Of a stretch of DNA of 5,214 bases, positions 1-4,892 are shown piece by piece. The stretch spans positions 1 to 5,214 of the forward strand of contig JAKADF010000290.1 of NCBI GenBank assembly GCA_021820805.1. Direction: 5' to 3'. The notes below the pieces were generated by a model that was given only the letters and a program-made list of their open reading frames with translations, was not told the DNA's origin and ran no database searches. How positions within the stretch are numbered: position 1 is the stretch's first letter; each line of letters opens with the position of its first letter. The DNA is from Bacillota bacterium. Lineage in GTDB: Bacteria > Bacillota > Bacilli > Alicyclobacillales > Alicyclobacillaceae. The position numbers and the translations under genes are program-made.

Positions 1-451
1 GATCACCAATGTGGCAATTCTTTCCGATGGTGCCTCTTCCCCCGACAACGGCATTCATATCAATCATTGTGCCCTCGCCAATTACTGCACCAATGTTAAT
101 CGTTGCGTTCATCATAATAACTGCATTGTTGCCGATGGTAACCTGGTCACGGATGATGGCACCTGGTTCAATACGGGCGTGAATGTTTTTTGTATCAAGC
201 ATCGGAATAGCAGAATTTCTTCTGTCACTCTCGATTATAAAGTCTTCAATATTCGCCTTGTTAGCTGTGAGAATTAGCTCAATATCCTTCCATTCTCCAA
301 ACAAAACGCCAGTTTTATCATTTACAAATGAACGAATGCTAGATCCGTAATCGATTGATTGAAGATTTCCTTTTACATAAACCTTGACAGGGGTTTTCTT
401 TTCGCTGGAACGGATAAATTCAATAATTTCGTTTGCGTCCATCATTTCCAT
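1..451 (-). CDS. dapH: DapH, tetrahydrodipicolinate N-acetyltransferase (C-terminus cut by window edge)
   Basis: This gene transfers acetyl from acetyl-CoA to tetrahydrodipicolinate, the committing step of the acetylase branch of diaminopimelate and lysine synthesis, in the cytoplasm. Visible are the first 150 residues of a protein that is about 236 residues in Bacillus. The N-terminal DapH domain (residues 1-90) holds the family stretches [11 protein letters not shown] (18-28) and [11 protein letters not shown] (76-86). From about residue 93 a left-handed beta-helix of hexapeptide repeats begins ([37 protein letters not shown]). The start is the ATG at 451: an in-frame TAG lies directly upstream, and GAGGAG lies 12 bases away, which is rather long. 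It follows folD by 46 bases on the same strand with no terminator between, so read-through from folD is likely. A weak promoter and a palindrome just upstream suggest its own control too. Identification is firm from the recognised sequence. Confidence 0.95.
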   Translation of the reverse strand, partial: MEMMDANEIIEFIRSSEKKTPVKVYVKGNLQSIDYGSSIRSFVNDKTGVLFGEWKDIELILTANKANIEDFIIESDRRNSAIPMLDTKNIHARIEPGAIIRDQVTIGNNAVIMMNATINIGAVIGEGTMIDMNAVVGGRGTIGKNCHIGD

Positions 452-463
452 CTACTATCAAGT

Positions 464-469
464 CTCCTC
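464..469 (-). promoter_or_regulatory. Ribosome binding site of dapH
   Basis: The minus strand reads GAGGAG here, 12 bases before the ATG at 451. The spacing is longer than usual, but the in-frame stop just before that ATG leaves no earlier start, and the next ATGs (third and fourth codons) would be further away still. Confidence 0.6.
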
Positions 470-477
470 ACCGAATC

Positions 478-498
478 ATGGTATCATCATGATACCAT
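478..498. repeat. Perfect 21-bp palindrome between folD and dapH, possible operator
   Basis: Two 10-base arms, ATGGTATCAT and ATGATACCAT, are exact reverse complements around a single central C. The palindrome touches the last base of the folD stop codon and ends 26 bases before the dapH start codon. There is no T run after it, so a terminator is unlikely. Read as DNA it has the size and symmetry of a dimeric repressor site (GntR- or TetR-like). Read as RNA it would form an 8-bp stem with a 5-base loop. It would sit at the start point of the candidate dapH promoter. I do not recognise the regulator. Confidence 0.6.
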
Positions 499-526
499 TA
501 CACCGTAATTGGTTGTCGACTCGCAA
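497..526 (-). promoter_or_regulatory. Possible dapH promoter inside the end of folD
   Basis: On the minus strand TTGCGA (526-521) is followed after 18 bases by TGTAAT (502-497). The -10 matches the sigma-A consensus at five of six positions, the -35 at four. Initiation would fall near 490, inside the palindrome at 478-498. This is a pattern match in AT-rich sequence and is only tentative. Confidence 0.3.
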
Positions 527-1364
527 GCTGTAATTCTAGTGCACTTGTAAGATTTTTAAACAATTGCATGGATGTAATTATACCGACACCGCCCGGAGTT
601 GGAGAAATTGCAGCAACGAGTTCTGCAGCTTCTTTGGAGGTATCGCCGACAATTTCCTTTGTGGCAGTTTGGTGTATTCCTGCGTCTATCACAATGAGGT
701 CTTTATGCACCATATCTTTTGTAATCAAGTTAGCTTTACCGACTGCAGTGAAAAGGATGTCTGCACCACGGACATGGGCACGAAGATCTTTTGTTCCAGC
801 ATGGCATGCTGTAACAGTTGCACCTTTTCGAATCAAGAGGTGAAGAAGCGGCATGCCTACCGTTTTTCCGCAGCCAACGAGAACAACATGCTTCCCTTGG
901 AGTGAGTATCCGTAGTGTTCAAGAAGATTTACACACGCCTGAGGGGTAGCTGGGTAAATACCAGGTGTGCCAGTTAAGTTTGCCATTTGGTTGCTTTGTG
1001 TTAGGCCATCGATATCCTTCAGAGGATTAATGGCTGATATCACGGAATCGGACGAAATGTGTTTTGGCAAGGGCAGTTCAAGCATAATGCCATGGACGGT
1101 CTTGTCCTCATTTAAAGTATGGATATATTTGATAAGCTCATATTCAGATACATGACTTTGGAACAGGCGGAGTTCATTTTTAATTTCAAGCCGTTCTGCA
1201 ATTTTACGTTTTTCGTTCGCGTAAACCTTGGACGCTTTGTCACCGTCGACAAGGATAGTAACCATTTTAATGATTGTGCCGCGGCAGCGAAAATCGGAAA
1301 CTTTTTGTTTGATTTCAGCTTCCAGAGAATTTGCGATTGGTTTCCCTTTGAGCAATTCTTTCAC
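498..1364 (-). CDS. folD: FolD-type methylenetetrahydrofolate dehydrogenase/cyclohydrolase, divergent form
   Basis: FolD converts 5,10-methylene-THF to 10-formyl-THF in the cytoplasm by dehydrogenase and cyclohydrolase steps. The 288-residue length is normal. The N-terminal catalytic domain has the Tyr/Lys pair in SKVYANEK (Y48, K52) and the substrate Asp in KDIDG (D119). The Rossmann domain starts near 157, and PTPGGVG (255-261) closes the enzyme. Several usual residues differ: the Gln of QLPLP is Glu (E96 in ELPLP), the GRS of the NADP loop is GCG (164-166), and HSxT is HAGT. The reading frame runs upstream to an ATG at 1403, but that lies in the riboswitch terminator loop. The GTG at 1364, preceded by AGGAGGGG, is the better start. 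A ZTP riboswitch upstream agrees with a folate role. It may be a second copy beside a standard folD elsewhere. The family is certain; full bifunctionality is not. Confidence 0.9.
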   Translation of the reverse strand: MKELLKGKPIANSLEAEIKQKVSDFRCRGTIIKMVTILVDGDKASKVYANEKRKIAERLEIKNELRLFQSHVSEYELIKYIHTLNEDKTVHGIMLELPLPKHISSDSVISAINPLKDIDGLTQSNQMANLTGTPGIYPATPQACVNLLEHYGYSLQGKHVVLVGCGKTVGMPLLHLLIRKGATVTACHAGTKDLRAHVRGADILFTAVGKANLITKDMVHKDLIVIDAGIHQTATKEIVGDTSKEAAELVAAISPTPGGVGIITSMQLFKNLTSALELQLASRQPITV

Positions 1365-1369
1365 AATAT

Positions 1370-1377
1370 CCCCTCCT
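1370..1377 (-). promoter_or_regulatory. Ribosome binding site that fixes the GTG start of folD
   Basis: AGGAGGGG on the minus strand is separated by five bases from the GTG at 1364-1362. The upstream ATG at 1403 has no ribosome binding site, and it would place the start codon within the terminator hairpin. Confidence 0.8.
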
Positions 1378-1384
1378 GCAACAC

Positions 1385-1426
1385 AAAAAAGCCTGTGCTT
1401 CATCCTTGTAAGACGAATGCCCAGGC
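1385..1426 (-). terminator. Intrinsic terminator forming the expression platform of the folD riboswitch
   Basis: On the minus strand GCCTGGGC (1426-1419) pairs with GCACAGGC (1398-1391) with one mismatch. An inner stem TTCGTC/GATGAA extends it, and six T residues follow (1390-1385). The 5' arm is also the conserved 3' end of the ZTP aptamer. Aptamer folding and termination therefore compete for it, which predicts that ligand binding allows read-through into folD. Confidence 0.85.
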
Positions 1427-1490
1427 GGTCGGCTTGGTTTCGAGTTGTACTCCCTCGTGGTTATCCACGTTTCCGCCAGTCATACAACCC
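1419..1490 (-). promoter_or_regulatory. ZTP (pfl) riboswitch aptamer
   Basis: The minus strand carries the conserved blocks of the ZTP/ZMP aptamer in order. P1 pairs GGGTTGTA (1490-1483) with TACAACTC (1449-1442), with one G-U pair. TGACTGGCGG follows (1482-1473). P2 is CGTGG/CCACG with a 4-base loop (1469-1456). GGGAG follows (1454-1450), and the second conserved segment CCGCCTGGGC lies at 1428-1419. GGCGG of the first segment is complementary to CCGCC of the second, as in the known pseudoknot. The class senses ZTP and ZMP, purine intermediates that accumulate when 10-formyl-THF is scarce, and folD is one of its commonest targets. With the overlapping terminator it should act as an ON switch. 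Confidence 0.93.
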
Positions 1491-1532
1491 AAGCTTTTTT
1501 GGTTTTTTTCTGAACTAAAACATGACTTAACA

Positions 1533-1561
1533 AGAATAACAACACATCACTTTTGCGTCAA
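1533..1561 (-). promoter_or_regulatory. Promoter of the riboswitch-folD transcript
   Basis: TTGACG (1561-1556) and TATTCT (1538-1533) on the minus strand are 17 bases apart, a good sigma-A pair. Transcription would begin near 1526, about 36 bases before the aptamer. The stretch between is A-rich (two runs of six to seven A). It is divergent from the deoD promoter. Confidence 0.65.
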
Positions 1562-1623
1562 CAGGTTATTGATAAGTTTGTGCAGATTAGGAACACTGAT
1601 AATGCAAATCATCTTTCAATCGG

Positions 1624-1634
1624 GTGTTCAACAC
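1624..1634. repeat. 11-bp palindrome over the deoD -35 region
   Basis: GTGTT and AACAC flank a central C (1624-1634) and overlap the candidate -35 hexamer of deoD. TTCAA occurs here (1627-1631) and again 12 bases upstream (1615-1619). Bacillus DeoR recognises TTCAA-type half sites, but the match is short and could be chance. A repressor site is possible, not shown. Confidence 0.3.
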
Positions 1635-1656
1635 GGTGTGAAATGTAATATATAAT
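1627..1656 (+). promoter_or_regulatory. Promoter of deoD
   Basis: A perfect TATAAT lies at 1651-1656. The best -35 candidate is the weak TTCAAC at 1627-1632, 18 bases upstream. The start point would be near 1663, giving a leader of about 34 bases. The poor -35 hexamer suggests a weak or activator-assisted promoter. Confidence 0.55.
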
Positions 1657-1696
1657 GGTATTTCGAGTAATTTATTGATGCAGGGGGTTGGACGAT

Positions 1697-2413
1697 ATGA
1701 GTATTCATATTAGTGCAAAGGAAAATGAAATCGCAGATAAAATATTGCTGCCGGGAGATCCATTACGAGCAGAATACATAGCTAAGACTTTTTTGACAAA
1801 TACATACTGTTACAATCAGGTTCGCGGGATGCTAGGATTTACGGGTTCTTATAAAGGCGAACGTATTTCTGTCCAAGGTACAGGGATGGGGATTCCATCC
1901 ATATCAATTTATACACACGAGTTAATCCAAAGTTATGGAGTGAAACAATTAATCCGTGTTGGAACGTGCGGCGCTTTTCAGGAACAGATACATGTTCGAG
2001 ATGTGATACTCGCCATGAGCGCATCGACTGACTCTGCAATTAACAAGAATCGATTTGGCGGAATTGATTATGCGCCGACAGCAAATTTCGAATTGCTGCA
2101 AAAGGCTTACTTGGCGGCGAAAGACAAAGGTATGAAGGTTCATGTCGGCAGTGTGTATACAAGCGACGTATTCTATAATGACAACGAGGGTATCGTTCCA
2201 CTCTTAACGTCATATGGAACACTTGCCGTGGAAATGGAATCGGCGGCTCTCTATACCCTTGCAGCAAAGTTTGATGTAAAGGCTTTGTCTGTTCTGACTG
2301 TGAGTGACCATCTTGTGACTGGTGAAGCGACTACGTCTGAGGAACGTCAAACCACATTTAATCAAATGATGGAAGTAGCATTAGATGCAATAACGAGTGA
2401 ATCTCAAGATTAG
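1697..2413 (+). CDS. deoD: DeoD, purine nucleoside phosphorylase (hexameric, trimer-of-dimers type)
   Basis: DeoD splits purine (deoxy)nucleosides with phosphate into free base and (deoxy)ribose 1-phosphate for salvage in the cytoplasm. The 238 residues match the usual length of about 235. By the numbering of the Escherichia coli enzyme, the phosphate ligands G20, R24, R43 and R87, the ribose contacts H4, E179 and E181 (in VEMESAAL), and base-site residues F159, D204 and R217 are all present. T90 replaces the usual Ser, a mild change. The ATG at 1697 is chosen because AGGGGG ends nine bases before it; an in-frame TTG at 1688 touches that ribosome binding site and is unlikely. It is a single-gene rightward transcript, back to back with folD and converging on the VUT gene. 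Its stop codon lies in the stem of a long hairpin. Confidence 0.97.
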   Translation: MSIHISAKENEIADKILLPGDPLRAEYIAKTFLTNTYCYNQVRGMLGFTGSYKGERISVQGTGMGIPSISIYTHELIQSYGVKQLIRVGTCGAFQEQIHVRDVILAMSASTDSAINKNRFGGIDYAPTANFELLQKAYLAAKDKGMKVHVGSVYTSDVFYNDNEGIVPLLTSYGTLAVEMESAALYTLAAKFDVKALSVLTVSDHLVTGEATTSEERQTTFNQMMEVALDAITSESQD

Positions 2414-2443
2414 CCAGCCAAATCGGGGCTAATCTTGAGATTC
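2399..2443. terminator. Perfect 17-bp hairpin between convergent deoD and VUT genes
   Basis: The left arm (2399-2415) and right arm (2427-2443) are exact reverse complements around an 11-base loop. The deoD stop codon TAG (2411-2413) is within the left arm, and the VUT stop is nine bases beyond the right arm. Neither strand shows a T run afterwards, so it is not a textbook intrinsic terminator. It could stabilise both 3' ends or slow polymerase in both directions. Confidence 0.55.
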
Positions 2444-2451
2444 AGATTGCG

Positions 2452-2976
2452 TTAAACCGTTGCCACACGTATTGTCTTAGCAACGACAATTCCGCCAATG
2501 GCTTGCATGATAACCTTAACTAATAACTGACCAGCGATTGCCATTGGAATTGCAGGCCATGGCACAAATCCAGCTCCAATCGGTGAGAGGCCAATCACGA
2601 CAAAGATAATGCTGTCGAGAATTCCTCCGACCGTACCGCCAGAAAGAACACGAATGTACATAGATTTTCGAAGTCGTGTAAAGACTTCTGTATCGGATGT
2701 TTCCGAAATGGCGAACGAGATAGCAGATGCGATTGTAACAGCTATTGTATCGCCGAGAAGGTGAGAAGCGATTGCTGACAATATAAGTGCAATAATAATT
2801 GTTATATAAACGGCCTTTCTGCCATATCGAACTTGAACGTAATTCCTGGACAGAAGAGTAAGACCGATGAGCAGCGTTCCATATGGGATAAGGAACCAGA
2901 GTAAATGAAAAGGGTGAAATGCAGACGTTACAACGTTCGCAATGAGAATCGTTAATATATAAAAGAGAATGCTCAA
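2452..2976 (-). CDS. VUT-family (YhhQ-related, DUF165) membrane protein, putative queuosine-precursor transporter
   Basis: The 174-residue protein is almost wholly hydrophobic. Likely membrane segments are at about 2-18, 24-43, 55-73, 76-90, 111-131 and 141-166, with basic loops between (VRYGRK 49-54, RLRK 101-104). The family signature is visible: an acidic polar stretch ETSDTEVFTRLRK (92-104), then a glycine-rich helix with DSIIF (121-125), as in the VUT/YhhQ group. YhhQ of Escherichia coli imports the queuosine precursors preQ0 and preQ1; other members are uncharacterised. The start is a TTG with AAGGAGG seven bases upstream, strong support for that codon. It follows udk after 67 bases and may be co-transcribed or use a weak promoter overlapping the udk end. 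No preQ1 riboswitch is recognisable upstream, so the substrate remains open. Confidence 0.8.
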   Translation of the reverse strand: MSILFYILTILIANVVTSAFHPFHLLWFLIPYGTLLIGLTLLSRNYVQVRYGRKAVYITIIIALILSAIASHLLGDTIAVTIASAISFAISETSDTEVFTRLRKSMYIRVLSGGTVGGILDSIIFVVIGLSPIGAGFVPWPAIPMAIAGQLLVKVIMQAIGGIVVAKTIRVATV

Positions 2977-2990
2977 TTTGGAACCTCCTT
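2974..2990 (-). promoter_or_regulatory. Strong ribosome binding site with TTG start of the VUT gene
   Basis: The minus strand reads AAGGAGGTT (2990-2982), close to the full anti-Shine-Dalgarno complement. The AGGAGG core is seven bases from TTG (2976-2974). No ATG or GTG at a suitable distance competes. Confidence 0.75.
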
Positions 2991-3013
2991 TGCATCTAGT
3001 GTATTCTTTGTAA

Positions 3014-3037
3014 GGTTACCATATTTTCGATGGAACC
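3014..3037 (-). repeat. Hairpin in the udk-VUT gap
   Basis: On the minus strand GGTTCCAT (3037-3030) can pair with ATGGTAACC (3022-3014) with one bulged T. The loop is seven bases (CGAAAAT). No T run follows, so it is not a terminator. It could be an intercistronic processing or stability element if udk and the VUT gene share a transcript. Confidence 0.4.
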
Positions 3038-3047
3038 ATTTGTTCAA
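3018..3047 (-). promoter_or_regulatory. Possible promoter for the VUT gene
   Basis: TTGAAC (3047-3042), overlapping the udk stop codon, is followed after 18 bases by TATGGT (3023-3018) on the minus strand. The hexamers are moderate matches, and the -10 falls inside the hairpin noted at 3014-3037. Only one of the two readings may be functional. Confidence 0.35.
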
Positions 3048-3676
3048 GAGTTTAGCCGTTCAAAGTGGTCTGAGAGAAATTGAGAAATCTGTGTCGTAAG
3101 TAGGCTGATGGCAATTTTATTCTCGCCGCCTTCTGGGATAATCAGATCGGCATACCGTTTAGAAGGCTCTATAAAAGCATCGTGCATAGGTTTTACGGTT
3201 CCGATGTACTGGTTACAGACAGATTCTAGTGTTCTGCCTCGTTCTTCAATATCGCGTATCACGCGTCGCAGTACGCGTACATCTGGGTCAGTATCTACAT
3301 AAACCTTGATGTCTAGTTCTTGGCGAATAATTGAGTCAACAAGGACATGAATTCCTTCAAGGACAATAACAGGCTTATATGGTACAAATAAAGTTTGCGG
3401 TGCACGTCTATGAATTGAAAAATCGTAGACAGGAACCTCAACGCTTTGGTGCTGACGGAGCATTATTAGGTGTTTTTGCAGAAGATTGTTGTCAAATGAA
3501 TCAGGGTGGTCGTAGTTCAGATTTTGCCTTTCTTCAAGTGATAAATCTTTATGATCTTTGTAATAAGCATCCTGTGACAGTAAAGTGACATGGTCGTCAC
3601 CAAGTGTATCAACAATGGATTTTGCAACCGTGGTTTTGCCTGAACCCGTTCCACCTGCGATTCCTACGATGAGCAT
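3044..3676 (-). CDS. udk: Udk, uridine kinase (uridine/cytidine salvage)
   Basis: Udk phosphorylates uridine and cytidine to UMP and CMP with a nucleoside triphosphate, in the cytoplasm. The 210 residues agree with the family's usual length. The Walker A loop GGTGSGKTT is at 8-16, the SQDAYYKD motif with the catalytic Asp at 34-41, and the nucleoside-site NYDHPDSFD at 54-62. PVYDFSIHRR is at 82-91, VIVLEGI (Walker B-like) at 103-109, and the lid segment RRVIRDIEERGR at 137-148. The frame is open upstream for 18 more codons, but the promoter -10 lies inside that stretch. The ATG at 3676 begins the conserved region and is preceded by AAAAGGAG, 13 bases away, somewhat far. It is divergent from gnd, and the VUT gene lies 67 bases downstream. 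Nothing essential is missing. Confidence 0.96.
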   Translation of the reverse strand: MLIVGIAGGTGSGKTTVAKSIVDTLGDDHVTLLSQDAYYKDHKDLSLEERQNLNYDHPDSFDNNLLQKHLIMLRQHQSVEVPVYDFSIHRRAPQTLFVPYKPVIVLEGIHVLVDSIIRQELDIKVYVDTDPDVRVLRRVIRDIEERGRTLESVCNQYIGTVKPMHDAFIEPSKRYADLIIPEGGENKIAISLLTTQISQFLSDHFERLNS

Positions 3677-3709
3677 GCTGTTAAAACATCTCCTTTTGTA
3701 ACCCGTAGG

Positions 3710-3738
3710 AGTATACAAGATTTGTGGCACCGATTCAA
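3710..3738 (-). promoter_or_regulatory. Promoter of udk
   Basis: TTGAAT (3738-3733) and TATACT (3715-3710) on the minus strand are 17 bases apart, a good sigma-A pair. Initiation near 3703 gives a leader of about 27 bases. The -35 lies within the inverted repeat at 3728-3751, so a regulator bound there would cover it. Confidence 0.65.
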
Positions 3739-3751
3739 TACAATATCGGTG
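3728..3751. repeat. Inverted repeat over the udk -35, possible operator
   Basis: CACCGAT (3728-3734) and ATCGGTG (3745-3751) are exact 7-base reverse complements separated by ten bases, so their centres are 17 bases apart, under two helical turns. The -35 of udk is inside. This has the form of a dimeric repressor site. The regulator is unknown to me. Confidence 0.45.
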
Positions 3752-3770
3752 GCTAAGTTGAATTATGGTA

Positions 3771-3782
3771 CACGATATCGTG
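3771..3782. repeat. 12-bp perfect palindrome in the udk-gnd intergenic region
   Basis: CACGATATCGTG is self-complementary. Outside it, ATGG and CCAT extend the dyad if two bases (TA on the left) are allowed to bulge. It lies upstream of both start points, so it acts as DNA and not as RNA if it acts at all. CGAT recurs in the neighbouring inverted repeat at 3728-3751. Confidence 0.45.
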
Positions 3783-3800
3783 CCATATTCCTAAATTGCC

Positions 3801-3820
3801 CATTCAATATCATTCAATTT
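3801..3820. repeat. Tandem 10-bp direct repeat upstream of gnd and udk
   Basis: CATTCAATAT (3801-3810) is directly followed by CATTCAATTT (3811-3820), nine of ten bases identical and one helical turn apart. ATTCAAT occurs again at 3733-3739, and TTGAATT in the opposite sense at 3758-3764. The in-phase spacing suggests a protein binding site, but the sequence is AT-rich and this could be chance. Confidence 0.4.
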
Positions 3821-3870
3821 GATTTTGTAGTCACTTTTGGGAATGATGAGTAGTTGGTGGGCGGTTTAAA

Positions 3871-3876
3871 TATAAT
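3871..3876 (+). promoter_or_regulatory. -10 element of the gnd promoter
   Basis: A perfect TATAAT lies 38 bases before the gnd start. At a 17-base spacing the -35 would be GAGTAG, a poor match, so the promoter is either weak or needs an activator. Initiation would be near 3883. Confidence 0.45.
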
Positions 3877-3914
3877 ACTCTGTATGAGACATACATAGAA
3901 AAGGACTGACGGAT

Positions 3915-4811
3915 ATGAAACTTGGCTTGGTTGGGCTTGGAAAAATGGGATACAATTTAGGCTTAAATATTCTGGAGCATGGCCATGAAATTATAGCGTA
4001 TGACGTGAGCCCTGATTCTGTGAAAAGGATTGTGTCCGAAGGGGCTAAAGGTACAGACTCGCTTTCAAATTTAGTGTCTGAGCTTACGTCCCCTCGAATT
4101 GTGTGGTTGATGGTTCCGCAAGGGAAGATTGTTGACACCATTTTGAATGAGATTGTTCCTATGTTAAGCAAGGGCGACATTATCATTGAAGCAGGAAACT
4201 CGCATTACAAAGATTCACTGCGCAGAGCAAAAAGTCTACAGGATTCAGGTATCTACTTCTTTGATGTCGGTACTTCTGGCGGTATGGAAGGTGCAAGGCA
4301 CGGCGCTTGTTATATGATTGGCGGAGATGCGGATGTCTTTAAGACAATAGAACCATTGTTTCGTGATACTGCCGTTGAAAATGGTTATCTCTACACGGGG
4401 CGCTCAGGAAGCGGACATTTCTCGAAGATGGTTCACAACGGGATAGAATATGGCATGATGGCTGCTATTGGAGAAGGATTTGAGGTTCTTGACAAAAGCC
4501 AATTTGATTATGACTATGAAAAGTTAGCCCGTGTTTGGTCCCATGGCTCTGTTATTCGGGGATGGCTGATGGAACTAGCAGAAAAGGCATTCTCAGAGGA
4601 TCCAAAACTCGACAAAATTAAAGGGGTCATTCATTCTTCAGGAGAAGGGAAATGGACTGTAGAAGAAGCCCTTGATTTGGGCGTTCCAACACCGGTTATT
4701 GGCCTTTCTCTCATGATGCGGTACCGGTCAGAAGAAGAAGATACATTCAACGGAAAAATCGTGGCCGCACTAAGAAACCAATTTGGCGGTCATGCTGTTG
4801 AAAAAGAGTAG
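3915..4811 (+). CDS. gnd: 6-phosphogluconate dehydrogenase, decarboxylating, short (YqeC-like) type
   Basis: This cytoplasmic enzyme oxidises and decarboxylates 6-phosphogluconate to ribulose 5-phosphate. The 298 residues fit the short bacterial class, which lacks the long C-terminal region of the usual ~470-residue form. The Rossmann loop is GLGKMG (7-12). The second beta strand ends in Asp (YD, D30), where NADP-specific enzymes usually have an Asn-Arg pair, so NAD+ preference is inferred. Substrate and catalytic motifs are EAGNSHYKDS (92-101), TSGGMEGARHG (120-130) and KMVHNGIEYGMM, with K171, N175 and E178. RYRSEEE near the C-terminus (about 271-277) supplies the arginine side of the phosphate site. 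AAGGA nine bases before the ATG supports the start. A convergent FGGY kinase downstream suggests gluconate use. It is divergent from udk and followed by a terminator hairpin. Confidence 0.93.
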   Translation: MKLGLVGLGKMGYNLGLNILEHGHEIIAYDVSPDSVKRIVSEGAKGTDSLSNLVSELTSPRIVWLMVPQGKIVDTILNEIVPMLSKGDIIIEAGNSHYKDSLRRAKSLQDSGIYFFDVGTSGGMEGARHGACYMIGGDADVFKTIEPLFRDTAVENGYLYTGRSGSGHFSKMVHNGIEYGMMAAIGEGFEVLDKSQFDYDYEKLARVWSHGSVIRGWLMELAEKAFSEDPKLDKIKGVIHSSGEGKWTVEEALDLGVPTPVIGLSLMMRYRSEEEDTFNGKIVAALRNQFGGHAVEKE

Positions 4812-4845
4812 TAATCAAGTAATCGGCAGTTTTGACCTGCAAGAT

Positions 4846-4892
4846 GAGGCCGTTTGTAGTTCTAACGCAAACGGCCTCTGATATATCTTTTT
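4846..4892 (+). terminator. Terminator hairpin after gnd, shared with the convergent kinase
   Basis: GAGGCCGTTTG (4846-4856) and CAAACGGCCTC (4868-4878) are exact 11-base arms with an 11-base loop. On the plus strand a T run (4888-4892) begins nine bases after the stem. The offset is bridged if AAGAT (4841-4845) pairs with ATCTT (4885-4889). On the minus strand no T run follows, so termination of the kinase transcript here is less certain. Confidence 0.75.

Noticed and set aside
11..277. 88-residue plus-strand frame opposite dapH
   Set aside because: It is the antisense shadow of the dapH hexapeptide repeats; its Asn- and Cys-rich composition reflects that repeat, and no ribosome binding site is seen.
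1365..1403. Thirteen-residue upstream extension of FolD from an ATG at 1403
   Set aside because: The ATG lies in the terminator hairpin loop, has no ribosome binding site, and the extension itself encodes the AGGAGGGG that serves the GTG at 1364.
1491..1510. Plus-strand T runs as a terminator before deoD
   Set aside because: No rightward gene precedes them and no stable stem lies directly before; they are the A-rich leader of the leftward folD transcript.
564..1655. Open frames on the plus strand opposite folD and its leader (564-905, 1119-1655 and others)
   Set aside because: They are antisense to a well-recognised gene and riboswitch, rich in Cys, Phe and Ser, resemble no family, and lack convincing ribosome binding sites.
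3014..3037. preQ1 riboswitch before the VUT gene
   Set aside because: There is a hairpin beginning GGTTC, but the A-rich tail and closing bases of the preQ1 pseudoknot are absent, and the stem pairs in a different way.
3677..3711. Hairpin CTCCT/AGGAG hiding the udk ribosome binding site
   Set aside because: The CTCCT part (3711-3707) lies upstream of the predicted start point near 3703, so it would not be in the transcript.
3705..3720. Half of a GntR-type gluconate operator (CTTGTATAC) at the udk -10
   Set aside because: Only one half matches the Bacillus GntR operator, it coincides with the -10 hexamer of udk, and the other half is not symmetric.
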